DNA of 64,000 bases from Gordonia alkanivorans NBRC 16433 (GTDB lineage Bacteria; Actinomycetota; Actinomycetes; Mycobacteriales; Mycobacteriaceae). The position numbers and the translations under genes were made by a program. The notes under the pieces are model-generated. The model was not told the DNA's origin, searched no databases, and was given only the letters and a program-made list of their open reading frames with translations. This document shows positions 43,047 through 52,251 of this stretch, one piece after another (the first letter of the stretch is position 1; each line of letters opens with the position of its first letter). The stretch lies in assembly GCF_000225505.1 (NCBI RefSeq), contig NZ_BACI01000050.1, forward strand, positions 186,001-250,000. The letters are read 5' to 3'.

Positions 43047-44537
43047 ATGGAATACACCGAACTCGATGACTATTCGATGCCCGGCGGTACGGTCACCGCT
43101 TGGGAGCCGACGGTCGAGGCATCGGAATGGCAGACCGATTCGCGGCAGCTGTCGTACATGCACCTCGAGCACGCCCGTCGTGCGGTTCGCGAGAGTGACG
43201 ACTGGTACAGCCAGTGGATCGGGACGGCCTTCCGCATCCAGCGTCCGCTCGACCGGGAAGCGTTCTCGCGCACGCTCGTCGCGTGGTACCGCCGGCACGA
43301 GGCGTTCCGGACCTCGGTCCGCGTCCACGGCTCCGGCAACCCACAGGGCGACCTGACGCGCATCACCGTCGCCGCCGACGCGGTCTCGGTGCGCGAGCGG
43401 GCCTTCGGATCCGACCTGGAACCGGCCGAGGTCTCCGAACTCGTCACCGAGTACTTCAACACCACCGTCACGCCGCTGGCGTGGCCGCACTGCATCGCGG
43501 TGACGGTCGAGTCGCCCGGCGACGACGAGGGTTTCCTCGTCGTGTTCGCCGCCGACCACACGGTGATGGACGCCTACACCCAGGTGTTCGCGATCCGCGA
43601 GCTGACCGCGCTGTACCTCGCCGAGGTCACCGGCGACCCGCACGGACTCGCCGCCTTCGGCAGCTACCTGGACTTCAGCGACGCCGAGCGCCGACTCGGT
43701 GAGCAGATCGATGCGAACAACGCCGCGGTGAGCCAGTGGCGCAACTTCTTCGACGACACCACCACTGCCGTCCAGCCGGAGCCGATTCCGCGATTCCCGC
43801 AGTTCGCCGTCCCGGCGGAGGCGCCGCGCACCATCACGGCCCAGCGGGCCCCGGCGGAGGGCTTCCAGACGACGCTGTCGCACTGGCTGCTCGATCCCGC
43901 CGAGACCAAGCGGTTCGACGCGATCTGCAAGGCAGCCGGATCGTCCATGACCGCAGGCATCTACACCGCGCTGTCGATGACCGCGGCGGCCCTGACCGGT
44001 TCCGCGGATCTGCGTTTCATCAGTCCGGTCCACACCCGCAACGCCATCGAGTGGGGCGAGGCCGTGGGCTGGTTCGTCGGCATCATCCCGGTGGCCGTGC
44101 GTCCGGGCCGGCCGCTGAGGTTCACCGACGCGCTGACCACCGTGGCGGCCACCTCGGCCCAGTACAAAGACGTGGGCGGTGCCCCGTTCGCGCCGGTCGC
44201 CGAGCTGATCGGCGGGGATGTCACGCCGCCGGGATTCGTGGTGTCCTACATCGACCTTCGCCACGCCGAGGGATCGACCGAGTGGGAGCCGCGCGCGGCA
44301 CGCGTGCTGCGCAGCGCGACCCGCGACGCCGACGAGGTCTACTTCTGGATCAACCGCATCCCCACCGGTGTCAACGTGTCCTCGCGTTTCCCGGCCGAGG
44401 GCGCACCCGCGGTCGAGACCTTCCTGTCCGTGTTCCACGCGATCCTCAAGCAGATCGTCACCGACGGTGATTGCGAGTACACCTACCGCACTGCGGAATT
44501 GGTAGCCGGAGGGTCGCCGGTCGTAGCGGACCGCTGA
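43047..44537 (+). CDS. PapA-like acyltransferase, first of a three-gene operon
   Basis: A 496-residue condensation-fold acyltransferase. The active-site motif reads DHTVMDAY with His171 and Asp175; the usual Gly is Ala. VGWFVGIIPVAVRP resembles the DFGWG-region of mycobacterial PapA1/PapA2 proteins, which acylate trehalose or sulfolipid precursors. The N-terminal EWQTDSRQLSYMHLEHARR helix and RHEAFRTSVR are also of this type. CGGGAGG lies five bases before ATG 43047. Its TGA overlaps the next ATG by one base (TGATG). No polyketide synthase, FadD or MmpL gene adjoins, so acyl donor and acceptor are unknown. Confidence 0.84.
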   Translation: MEYTELDDYSMPGGTVTAWEPTVEASEWQTDSRQLSYMHLEHARRAVRESDDWYSQWIGTAFRIQRPLDREAFSRTLVAWYRRHEAFRTSVRVHGSGNPQGDLTRITVAADAVSVRERAFGSDLEPAEVSELVTEYFNTTVTPLAWPHCIAVTVESPGDDEGFLVVFAADHTVMDAYTQVFAIRELTALYLAEVTGDPHGLAAFGSYLDFSDAERRLGEQIDANNAAVSQWRNFFDDTTTAVQPEPIPRFPQFAVPAEAPRTITAQRAPAEGFQTTLSHWLLDPAETKRFDAICKAAGSSMTAGIYTALSMTAAALTGSADLRFISPVHTRNAIEWGEAVGWFVGIIPVAVRPGRPLRFTDALTTVAATSAQYKDVGGAPFAPVAELIGGDVTPPGFVVSYIDLRHAEGSTEWEPRAARVLRSATRDADEVYFWINRIPTGVNVSSRFPAEGAPAVETFLSVFHAILKQIVTDGDCEYTYRTAELVAGGSPVVADR

Positions 44538-46069
44538 TGTCCGGCACCCTGCATTCCCCCCGCGTGTCACCCGGGTTCGGTGTCCCCGGGTCGCTGACCG
44601 TTCGGCTCCGACCCCACCTGCGTGGTGGGCGGATCGTCGAATGGGAACTCGGCGACCCGGCAGGCGTCGCCCGGGCAGCGCACCGGTGGGGTGACGGGGT
44701 GTCGTTTCTGCAGTCCGATCACCTGGCGACCATGGCGGACAAGCGATCCGACGGTCGGCCGCACCACGGTTTCCTGCTCGCTGCCGCACGCTTCGACGTT
44801 CCCCTCGATGCGGAGGCGATGAGCGGCGCCCTCACCGCGTTCGTCCGGCGACACGAGGAGCAGCGTGCCCACTACCGCACTGGTGACTCTGGTCCCGAAC
44901 GATGGGTGGCGCCGCCGGAGGCCTTCGAGTTCCGGGTCGCCGAGCGCGCCGGGGAGGCGCAGGTCGTCGGCGATGCCGATCTGGGCCTCTGGGCCGGTCG
45001 TCGTGCATCGGAAACGGCTCGTGCAGAGCTGATCCCGGGCACCTGGTGCGCCGCCGCGGTCGATCCGAACCCCTCGGCCGATGGTGCCTTCACGTTCTTC
45101 TTCGCCACCGACCACGCCCACGGTGACGGCTACTCCTCGGCCCTGGCGTTGTCCGAGATCGTCGCGCTGTACCGGGAGCGAAGTTCCGGTGTGCCCGCGG
45201 AACTCGGCCCCGCCGGTGCCTTCGGTGATTCGATCGCGGCCGAGCGGGCCGCGGCGACGGCCCTCACCTCGGACGACGAGCGGGTGGCTCTCTGGCGGGA
45301 TGCGTTGTCCGCGAACGACGGCCGACCCCCGCGGTGTCCACTCGACCTGGGACTGACCGGTGGCGCGCCGCAACCCGCGGTCGCGATCGAGCACTGGCTG
45401 CTGACGCCCGAGCAGCTGGTGCATTGCGACACCCGGCTGGCCGCGTCCGCCGGCGGTTTCGCCGGCCTCCTCTACGCCGCTCTCGCCACGCATCATCGTG
45501 AATCCACCGGCGAGGCACGGTTCTTCGTGTCCACCGTGCTCGCGAGCCGGGGCGCCGGGCACGCGCGGACACAGGGCTGGCTGTGCAACTTCGCGCCGGT
45601 CATCGTGGACTCGCCGCAGGGGCCGGACACGTCGTTCGACGGGCTCGTCCGCATCGCGACCGAGAGTGTGCGCGCTGCGCGCCGGGCCGCTTCGGTACCG
45701 GCTCACGGCGTCCTCGGACTCTTGGCGGGCGAAGGGGTCTTCAAGGGACTCGACGGCAGTCCGTACATGGTGTCCTACACAGATGTGCGCCGGCTCGGCC
45801 TCGGCGACGACCCGGTTCTGTCGACGATGCATACCTCCAGCGGGGTCGGTCCGACCCGCAACGCCAACTTGTGGTTCACGCGCACCGACGCCGGACTCGT
45901 CGTGCGCTCACACGTCCCCGACAACGCGGTGGCGCGCACCTCGATCCTCGGCCTGATCGAACGTATCGAGTCCATCGTGACCGCTTACGCCGCAGGCGTT
46001 CCCGCGCCCGAACCGACCCCCGACGCCCCATCCGCCGTCCCCCGCCGATCGACAAGGAGTGTGCGATGA
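44537..46069 (+). CDS. PapA-like acyltransferase, second of a three-gene operon
   Basis: A 510-residue paralogue of its neighbours. The active-site motif is the canonical H-x3-D-G, as DHAHGDGYS with His193 and Asp197. FVRRHEEQRAHYR matches the N-terminal acceptor-side helix of PapA proteins, and TQGWLCNFAPVIVDSP corresponds to the GWF segment. A proline-rich C-terminal tail ends in [15 protein letters not shown] 44537 shares a base with the upstream stop, and its own stop overlaps the next start as ATGA. Both junctions imply equimolar synthesis of the three proteins. Confidence 0.83.
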   Translation: MSGTLHSPRVSPGFGVPGSLTVRLRPHLRGGRIVEWELGDPAGVARAAHRWGDGVSFLQSDHLATMADKRSDGRPHHGFLLAAARFDVPLDAEAMSGALTAFVRRHEEQRAHYRTGDSGPERWVAPPEAFEFRVAERAGEAQVVGDADLGLWAGRRASETARAELIPGTWCAAAVDPNPSADGAFTFFFATDHAHGDGYSSALALSEIVALYRERSSGVPAELGPAGAFGDSIAAERAAATALTSDDERVALWRDALSANDGRPPRCPLDLGLTGGAPQPAVAIEHWLLTPEQLVHCDTRLAASAGGFAGLLYAALATHHRESTGEARFFVSTVLASRGAGHARTQGWLCNFAPVIVDSPQGPDTSFDGLVRIATESVRAARRAASVPAHGVLGLLAGEGVFKGLDGSPYMVSYTDVRRLGLGDDPVLSTMHTSSGVGPTRNANLWFTRTDAGLVVRSHVPDNAVARTSILGLIERIESIVTAYAAGVPAPEPTPDAPSAVPRRSTRSVR

Positions 46070-47385
46070 AGCTCTCGAGTTCCGAATCGTGGGAGGTCGA
46101 GCCGGGTGAACTGGTGTGCTGGCGCGCCGTGCCGGGTGGTGCCGCCGCGCGGTCGAGCGCGCCGGTGTCGGAGAACGAGCGATTCCACCTGGCGTCGCTC
46201 GCCTCGGGACAGCCGGGCTGGATGGCGCTGACCCTCGACTTCCCCGAACAGCTCGACGCCGACGTGCTCGGCGAGGTGGTCGCCACGGTCATCGCCCGCC
46301 ATGACGCGCTGCGCAGTCACTACGTACAGGCCGAGGACGGGGTCACCCGATTGGTGCACCCCGGCGTCGACGTCAAGGAGGAGCACCGCGAGACCGCTGA
46401 GGGGCTCTCCTCGCAGGAGTTCGCCGCGAAGCTCATCGAGTCCATCGGCGCGACGTGCAACCCCTTCGAGCCGATGCCGCATTTCCTGGCGGCGGTCACG
46501 CGCGCCGGCGGGACGACACTCATCTGCGCCTTCGACCATTGCTACGTCGACGCCCGCTCGCTGGCCGTCGTGTCGACCGAGATCTGCGAACTGCTCGTCG
46601 GTCGGGAACTGGCGCCCGCGGAGTCGGGACTCGCGGCCCTGAGCGTCGTCGCCGAGGGGGAGGCGTCGGTGACCGCCGACGATCCCCGCCTGGGCGCCTG
46701 GGGGCAGTTCCTCGCCGCGACCGGCTGGACGGTGCCCGAGTTCCCGCTCGACCTCGGTGTCGCCGTGGGCGTCAGCCTGCCCGTGCACACGATGGTCCGG
46801 ACGTTGCTGTCCGGCGACGACGCCGCGACCTTCAGTTCGACGGTCCACCGTCGCGGTGCCCGCACCTATCCGGCCGTCCTCACCTGTGCGGCGATGGCCG
46901 TCAACGCCGCCGGCGGACCCGACGAGATCGCGACCGTGGTGCCCACCGGCGCCGGGGCGGGACCGGGTTGCGTGAGCTGGTCGGTGGGCAACGCCCCGCT
47001 GCGGATCAGCGCGACGGGCGACCTGTACGCCGCCATGCACCGCAACACCCGGCGTCTCGCGGCCGCACTGCCGCTGGCCGAGATCGGGCTGACGCCGGTG
47101 TACGCAGCCTTCGGTGATCGACTGCGCCCCGGTCGTAGCGACGTCTTCATGATGTCCTATGTCGACTACACGCGGCTGCCCATGCCGCGCGGGGACGTCG
47201 ACGTGCGGCAGATCTCGAGCCAGAAGCCGACCGACACGGCGCAGTGGTGGTTCTGGCGTGATCGTGACGGCATCCATGTGCGTGTGCGGTATCCGCACAC
47301 CGAACGGGCCGTGGCGGTCCTCGGGGACACGCTCGACACGATGCAGGCGCTCCTCGACTCGGTCCTCGCTGCCGACGCGAGTTGA
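46066..47385 (+). CDS. PapA-like acyltransferase, third of a three-gene operon
   Basis: A 439-residue condensation-fold protein, shorter than its two upstream paralogues. The active-site motif reads DHCYVDARS with His158 and Asp162, again with Ala instead of Gly. [18 protein letters not shown] matches the acceptor-side helix, and [14 protein letters not shown] replaces the usual GWF segment. ATG 46066 overlaps the previous stop by four bases. cysS follows after 82 bases with its own promoter, so this is the last gene of the operon. Whether all three are active or some act as subunits is unknown. Confidence 0.82.
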   Translation: MKLSSSESWEVEPGELVCWRAVPGGAAARSSAPVSENERFHLASLASGQPGWMALTLDFPEQLDADVLGEVVATVIARHDALRSHYVQAEDGVTRLVHPGVDVKEEHRETAEGLSSQEFAAKLIESIGATCNPFEPMPHFLAAVTRAGGTTLICAFDHCYVDARSLAVVSTEICELLVGRELAPAESGLAALSVVAEGEASVTADDPRLGAWGQFLAATGWTVPEFPLDLGVAVGVSLPVHTMVRTLLSGDDAATFSSTVHRRGARTYPAVLTCAAMAVNAAGGPDEIATVVPTGAGAGPGCVSWSVGNAPLRISATGDLYAAMHRNTRRLAAALPLAEIGLTPVYAAFGDRLRPGRSDVFMMSYVDYTRLPMPRGDVDVRQISSQKPTDTAQWWFWRDRDGIHVRVRYPHTERAVAVLGDTLDTMQALLDSVLAADAS

Positions 47386-47453
47386 TGGCATTCCGGCTGC
47401 GGAACGGGGCTCGTCCGCGCGCTCGCGTGGTCGGTGGCCCGATCGTGGTCCGG

Positions 47454-47459
47454 TAGGAT
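47454..47459 (+). promoter_or_regulatory. Leaderless-type -10 element for cysS
   Basis: TAGGAT, eight bases (GGCCGGTC) before GTG 47468. Confidence 0.65.
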
Positions 47460-47467
47460 GGCCGGTC

Positions 47468-48859
47468 GTGACCCTGCGCCTGTATGACACCAGCTCCCGA
47501 GAGGTGCGCGACTTCGTGCCGCTGCGCCCAGGCCGGGCATCGGTGTACCTCTGTGGCGCGACTGTGCAGGGTGTTCCCCATATCGGCCACGTCCGCAGCG
47601 GCATCGCCTTTGACATCCTCCGGCGCTGGTTGAGCCATCAGGGCCTCGACGTGCTGTTCGTCCGCAACGTCACCGACATCGACGACAAGATCCTCCGCAA
47701 GGCCGCCGACGCCGGGCGCCCGTGGTGGGAGTGGGCGGCCACCCACGAGCGCGCCTTCGACGACGCCTACCGCGCCCTCGGCGTTCTGCCGCCGTCCGCG
47801 GAACCGCGCGCGACCGGCTTCGTGACCCAGATGGTCGAGTACATGGAGCGGCTGATCGAACGCGGGCACGCCTACGTCGCCGACGGCAACGTGTACTTCG
47901 ACGTCCGCAGCCTGCCCGACTACGGTGCGCTGTCCGGGCACAAGCTCGACGACGTGCACCAGGGTGAGAGCGCGGGCACCGGCAAGCGCGACCACCGCGA
48001 CTTCACCCTGTGGAAGGCGGCCAAACCCGACGAGCCGTCATGGCCGACACCGTGGGGGCCGGGACGCCCGGGCTGGCACCTCGAGTGCTCGGCGATGGCC
48101 ACCAGCCTGCTGGGTTCGGAGTTCGACATCCACTGCGGCGGAATGGATCTGGTGTTCCCGCACCACGAGAACGAGATCGCCCAGGCGCACGGCGCCGGGG
48201 ACCCGTTCGCGCGCTACTGGCTGCACAACGGCTGGGTCACCATGGGTGGCGAGAAGATGAGCAAGTCGCTGGGCAACGTGGTGTCGATCCCCGCGATGCT
48301 GCAGCGCGTCCGTGCCGTCGAACTGCGGTACTACCTCGGCAGCGCGCACTACCGGTCGATGCTGGAGTACTCGCCCGGTGCGCTCACCGAGGCGGCCGCC
48401 GGCTACCGGCGGGTGGAGTCGTTCGTCGAGCGTGTCGCCGCCCGCGTCGGTGACGTGGTGATCGGCGACATCGACCCCGAGTTCGGTGCCGCACTCGACG
48501 ACGATCTCGGCGTCCCCGCGGCTCTCGCGGTGGTGCACAACGTCGTCCGGCAGGGCAACACCGCACTCGAATCGGGTGACGGGGCGGCCGCTCTCGCAGC
48601 CGCGTCGTCGGTGCGGGCCATGATGGGGATTCTCGGCGTCGACCCGCTCGACGACCAATGGGCCGGTACGGCCGACGACTCGGCCGCCACCTCCGCGCTG
48701 GACGTGCTGGTGCGCGCCGAACTGCAACGACGCGCGGACGCGCGTTCCGCCAAGGACTGGGCGACCGCGGACGCGGTCCGAGACCGCCTGGCCGAGGCCG
48801 GCATCGAGGTGACCGACACCCCTGATGGTGCACAGTGGGCATTGAAGGGTGAGGCGTGA
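47468..48859 (+). CDS. cysS: Cysteinyl-tRNA synthetase
   Basis: Class I aminoacyl-tRNA synthetase charging tRNA-Cys. The 463-residue protein has the zinc ligand Cys29 in [10 protein letters not shown], the HIGH motif at 38-41, the zinc-site segment HLECSAMA, and KMSKS near 263. The anticodon-binding C-terminal helices are present. The sequence context around HIGH is that of CysS, not of the mycothiol ligase MshC. GTG 47468 fits family length. The stop overlaps the start of rlmB as TGATG. It restores the conserved order after the accessory block. Confidence 0.96.
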   Translation: MTLRLYDTSSREVRDFVPLRPGRASVYLCGATVQGVPHIGHVRSGIAFDILRRWLSHQGLDVLFVRNVTDIDDKILRKAADAGRPWWEWAATHERAFDDAYRALGVLPPSAEPRATGFVTQMVEYMERLIERGHAYVADGNVYFDVRSLPDYGALSGHKLDDVHQGESAGTGKRDHRDFTLWKAAKPDEPSWPTPWGPGRPGWHLECSAMATSLLGSEFDIHCGGMDLVFPHHENEIAQAHGAGDPFARYWLHNGWVTMGGEKMSKSLGNVVSIPAMLQRVRAVELRYYLGSAHYRSMLEYSPGALTEAAAGYRRVESFVERVAARVGDVVIGDIDPEFGAALDDDLGVPAALAVVHNVVRQGNTALESGDGAAALAAASSVRAMMGILGVDPLDDQWAGTADDSAATSALDVLVRAELQRRADARSAKDWATADAVRDRLAEAGIEVTDTPDGAQWALKGEA

Positions 48860-49821
48860 TGGCAGGAAATTCGAAGCGTAAGGGTGCGATCCGGAAGTCG
48901 GGCACCAAGAAGGGACAGGTCGTCGGGTCCGGCGGCCAGCGTCGTCGTGGACTCGAGGCCCGCGGCGCCACCCCGAAGGCGGTCGACCGCCCGTACCATC
49001 CCGCGCACAAGAAGGCCAAGGCCGCGGCGAAGTCGGGTGCAGGACGCAGCGGTGGCGGCGCGGCGCGAGCCAAGGACGAGGGTCCCGAGTACGTCCTCGG
49101 TCGCAACCCGGTGGTCGAGTGCCTGCGCGCCGGCGTTCCCGCGACGGCGCTCTACATCGCCACCAACTCCGAGCCGGACGAGCGCGTCGCCGAGGCGGTC
49201 AAGATCGCCGGCGATCAGGCGATCTCCATCCTCGAGGTCGGCAAACCGGAGCTGGATCGGTTGTCCACCAACGGAATGCACCAGGGCATCGCCCTCCAGG
49301 TGCCGGAGTACCGGTACACCCATCCGGACGATCTGATGGCCGATGCAAAGGCCAGCGGCACCCCGCCTCTGCTGGTGGCCCTCGACAACATCACCGACCC
49401 GCGCAACCTGGGCGCGGTGATCCGCTCGGTGGCCGCGTTCGGCGGGCACGGTGTGGTGATCCCGGCCCGACGCAGCGCGAGTGTGACCGCGGTGGCCTGG
49501 CGGACCAGTGCCGGCGCCGCCGCGCGTCTCCCGGTCGCGCGCGCCACCAACCTGACCCGCACCCTCAAGGACTGGGCGGACTCCGGTGCCCAGCTCGTGG
49601 GTCTGGATGCCGACGGCGACGTCACCCTCGACGAGTACGACGGCACCGGCCCTACCGTGATCGTCGTCGGGTCGGAGGGCAAGGGACTGTCGCGGCTCGT
49701 GCGCGAGAGCTGCGACTCGATCCTCTCCATCCCGATGGCGGGTGACGTCGAGTCGCTCAACGCGTCGGTAGCCGCGGGCGTCGTGCTCGCCGAATTCGCT
49801 CGTCAGCGGCGTCGTCGGTAA
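48859..49821 (+). CDS. rlmB: 23S rRNA 2'-O-ribose methyltransferase, TrmH/SpoU family (RlmB-like)
   Basis: SPOUT-fold rRNA methyltransferase of 320 residues. A Lys/Arg/Gly-rich N-terminal extension of about 75 residues probably contacts rRNA. A substrate-binding domain follows ([17 protein letters not shown]). The three SPOUT motifs are clear: [23 protein letters not shown] and [18 protein letters not shown]. The target is inferred to be G2251 of 23S rRNA, from the E. coli enzyme; the exact site is not shown by sequence. ATG 48859 overlaps the cysS stop, indicating coupling. Confidence 0.92.
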   Translation: MAGNSKRKGAIRKSGTKKGQVVGSGGQRRRGLEARGATPKAVDRPYHPAHKKAKAAAKSGAGRSGGGAARAKDEGPEYVLGRNPVVECLRAGVPATALYIATNSEPDERVAEAVKIAGDQAISILEVGKPELDRLSTNGMHQGIALQVPEYRYTHPDDLMADAKASGTPPLLVALDNITDPRNLGAVIRSVAAFGGHGVVIPARRSASVTAVAWRTSAGAAARLPVARATNLTRTLKDWADSGAQLVGLDADGDVTLDEYDGTGPTVIVVGSEGKGLSRLVRESCDSILSIPMAGDVESLNASVAAGVVLAEFARQRRRR

Positions 49822-49834
49822 CGACCGGCAACCC

Positions 49835-50617
49835 TCAGGCCCGGTGGAGCGCGACCTCGACGCCGGCCCGGCCGAGGGCCTCGCGGACCGCGCGGGCGTG
49901 GTCGACCGCGCCCGGGGTGTCGCCGTGCAGGCAGATCGAATCCGCGGCGACGGTGATGACCGAGCCGTCGACGGCCGTGAGTCGTCCGCTCGTGGTCATC
50001 TCGACGACGCGGCGCGCGATCTCGGTGCTGTCGGAGAGAACCGCCCCCGGCTCGGTGCGGGGGACGAGTGTGCCGGCCGGGGTGTAGGCGCGGTCGGCGA
50101 AGGCCTCGGTGATGACCGCGAGTCCGGCACGTTCGGCGCGGGCGAGGACCTCCGAGTCCGGTAGGCCCATCACCGCGAGGTCGGGGTTCACGTCGCGCAC
50201 CGCGGTCACGATCGCATCGGCCTGCTGCTGGTGGTGGACGACCGTGTTGTACAGCGCGCCATGGGGTTTCACATATGTGACCGCCCCGCCGACGGAGTGG
50301 GCGAGAGCGTCGAGCGCGCCGATCTGGTAGACGAGGTCGGCGATCAGGTCCGGCGTCGACATCTCCATGAAGCGGCGGCCGAATCCCGCGCGGTCGGGGT
50401 AGGAGACCTGGGCGCCGATGCGTACACCGGCGGCGACGGCCGCCCGGCACGTCGCCAGCAGGTCCGCGGGCGTCCCCGCGTGGAAGCCGCATGCGACGTT
50501 GGCGCTGGTGACGATGGTCAGCATCGCTTCGTCGTCGCCGACACCCTCGCCGAGATCGGCGTTGAGATCGATGCGAGGAGCGGGCGCCGGGTCGGTCGTG
50601 GCCCTGTCGGGGGTCAT
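49835..50617 (-). CDS. pxpA: 5-oxoprolinase subunit A (LamB/YcsF family)
   Basis: A 260-residue LamB/YcsF protein. In the PxpABC complex this family cleaves 5-oxoproline to glutamate with ATP. IDLNADLGEG, ACGFHAG and YVKPHGALYN are the conserved motifs. Neither pxpB nor pxpC, normally adjacent, is in this window. ATG 50617 is chosen; a GTG two codons earlier is possible. It converges with rlmB 14 bases away and is divergent from the esterase gene with a 64-base promoter region. Confidence 0.9.
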   Translation of the reverse strand: MTPDRATTDPAPAPRIDLNADLGEGVGDDEAMLTIVTSANVACGFHAGTPADLLATCRAAVAAGVRIGAQVSYPDRAGFGRRFMEMSTPDLIADLVYQIGALDALAHSVGGAVTYVKPHGALYNTVVHHQQQADAIVTAVRDVNPDLAVMGLPDSEVLARAERAGLAVITEAFADRAYTPAGTLVPRTEPGAVLSDSTEIARRVVEMTTSGRLTAVDGSVITVAADSICLHGDTPGAVDHARAVREALGRAGVEVALHRA

Positions 50618-50648
50618 GGCCACATCCTAGTTCTGCCAACGGTTGAAC

Positions 50649-50670
50649 AGACGAAACGTGCGATTCGTCT
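50649..50670. promoter_or_regulatory. Inverted repeat in the pxpA-esterase promoter region
   Basis: AGACGAA and TTCGTCT, seven-base arms with an eight-base spacer. The right arm ends on the first base of the esterase -10 hexamer. This placement suits a repressor that would cover both divergent promoters. Confidence 0.5.
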
Positions 50671-50675
50671 ACAGT
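50670..50675 (+). promoter_or_regulatory. -10 element of the esterase gene
   Basis: TACAGT, six bases (GGGGGA) before ATG 50682. The spacer could also serve as a Shine-Dalgarno sequence if transcription began further upstream. Confidence 0.55.
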
Positions 50676-50681
50676 GGGGGA

Positions 50682-52235
50682 ATGGCACTGCTCGACACCA
50701 AGGTCACCACGGTCAACGGCGTCATCGGTGGCGCCCGGGGGAAGCGGCTCCGCCGCGGCACGATCAGCTGGCGGGGCATCCCGTTCGCCGCACCCCCGGT
50801 GGCTCACCGCCGCTTCCGCGCTCCCGAACCGGTGCACGACTGGCCCGGCGTCCGGGACTGCACCAAGATCGCCAAGGCGGCCATCCAGGAGAAGCGGTTC
50901 ACCGCGGTTGCGCCGGGCAGGTTCGCCCCGATGGCCGAGGACTGCCTGACCCTCAACGTGTTCTCGCCCGAGGTGGAATCGAGCAGGCCGCGCCCGGTGA
51001 TGGTCTTCATCCACGGCGGAGCCTTCATCCTCGGCACCGCCGCGACGCCGCTCTACGACGGCGCCTTCCTGGCACGCGCCCAGGACGTCGTCGTGGTGAC
51101 GATCCAATATCGCTTCGGGCCTTTCGGTTTTCTCGACCTCTCGCAGTTCGCCACGGACGACCGGCCGTTCGACACCAACGCGGGTCTGCGCGACCAGATC
51201 GCCGCGCTGCGCTGGGTGCAGGAGAACATCGCCGCGTTCGGCGGCGACCCCGACAACGTGACCGTCTTCGGCGAGAGCGCCGGCGGCTCCTCGGTCCTCG
51301 CTCTGCTGTCCGCGCCGGAGGCCACCGGCCTGTTCCACCACGCCATCGCGCAGAGTCCGGCTCCCGAACTCGTGGTCGAGCAGGATGCGGCGACCGTCTA
51401 CGCCGACGAGTTCGTCCGGATCCTCCGCGACCCGCAGCGCCGGAACACCTCGATGGAACGCACCGAGGATCCCGTCGACCCGGCCGAGGCGCAGCGCCTC
51501 CTCACCACACCCAACCCGGCCCTGTTGCTCGAGGCCGGCAACCGGTTGATGCGGTTCGCGACCAAGTCGTCCGGCGGGGCCATCCCGTTCGCGCCGGTCG
51601 TCGACGGTGACGTGCTGCCGCGCTCGCCGCTGGCCGCGGCAGCCGAGGGACTGACGGTGCCGGTGCCGCTGGTGATCGGGAGCAACAAGGACGAGGGAAA
51701 GCTCTTCGCGAAGCTCTGGAACGTACTACCCGACTCCGAACGCATGCTGATGCGGGTGGAGGACGAGGAGGTCCGCCGCGAGATCGCCTCGCAGTACGGC
51801 AACGGCGACCGCGACCGCATCCGGCTGGCCGGCGACTCGATCTTCTGGGCGCCGATGACCGCCTTCGCCGACGGACACAGCAAGGTCGCGCCGACCTACG
51901 TCTACCGCTACGACTACCGGACGAAGGTGCTGGACGCGACGGGCTTCGGTGCGACGCACGCGACGGAACTGTTCACCGTGTTCGGTGCCTACCGGGCACC
52001 GATGGGGGCCGGACTCGCCATCGCCGACTGGCCGGGCACGCGCCGCGTCACCGAGAACGTGCAGGGGCGCTGGGGTGCTTTCGCCCGCACCGGCGACCCC
52101 GGTCTGGGCTGGCCGGTCTACACCACCGGCGAGCGGAAGGTCCTGGTCATCAACGACCCGGACCGTGTCGTCGCCGACCCCGACACCCTGCGTCGCCGGG
52201 CCTGGTACCGGGTGCACGCACCGTCGCAGGCCTGA
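50682..52235 (+). CDS. Type B carboxylesterase/lipase family protein
   Basis: A 517-residue serine esterase of the cholinesterase-like type B family. Conserved marks are EDCLTLNVFSP, the oxyanion segment FIHGGAF, and the nucleophile elbow FGESAGG with its serine; the acid and histidine follow in SNKDEGK and GATHATELF regions. No signal peptide, so a cytosolic enzyme is predicted. Substrate unknown. The -10 hexamer and inverted repeat upstream suggest ligand-responsive control. It converges with the hydrolase-like gene ending at 52252. Confidence 0.9.
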   Translation: MALLDTKVTTVNGVIGGARGKRLRRGTISWRGIPFAAPPVAHRRFRAPEPVHDWPGVRDCTKIAKAAIQEKRFTAVAPGRFAPMAEDCLTLNVFSPEVESSRPRPVMVFIHGGAFILGTAATPLYDGAFLARAQDVVVVTIQYRFGPFGFLDLSQFATDDRPFDTNAGLRDQIAALRWVQENIAAFGGDPDNVTVFGESAGGSSVLALLSAPEATGLFHHAIAQSPAPELVVEQDAATVYADEFVRILRDPQRRNTSMERTEDPVDPAEAQRLLTTPNPALLLEAGNRLMRFATKSSGGAIPFAPVVDGDVLPRSPLAAAAEGLTVPVPLVIGSNKDEGKLFAKLWNVLPDSERMLMRVEDEEVRREIASQYGNGDRDRIRLAGDSIFWAPMTAFADGHSKVAPTYVYRYDYRTKVLDATGFGATHATELFTVFGAYRAPMGAGLAIADWPGTRRVTENVQGRWGAFARTGDPGLGWPVYTTGERKVLVINDPDRVVADPDTLRRRAWYRVHAPSQA

Positions 52236-52251
52236 CCGCACACCCGTCGGG

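Noticed and set aside
47468..48859. Possible mycothiol ligase MshC instead of CysS
   Set aside because: MshC is a CysS homologue and mshA is in the window. However, the sequence around the HIGH motif ([16 protein letters not shown]) and the gene order with rlmB are those of CysS.
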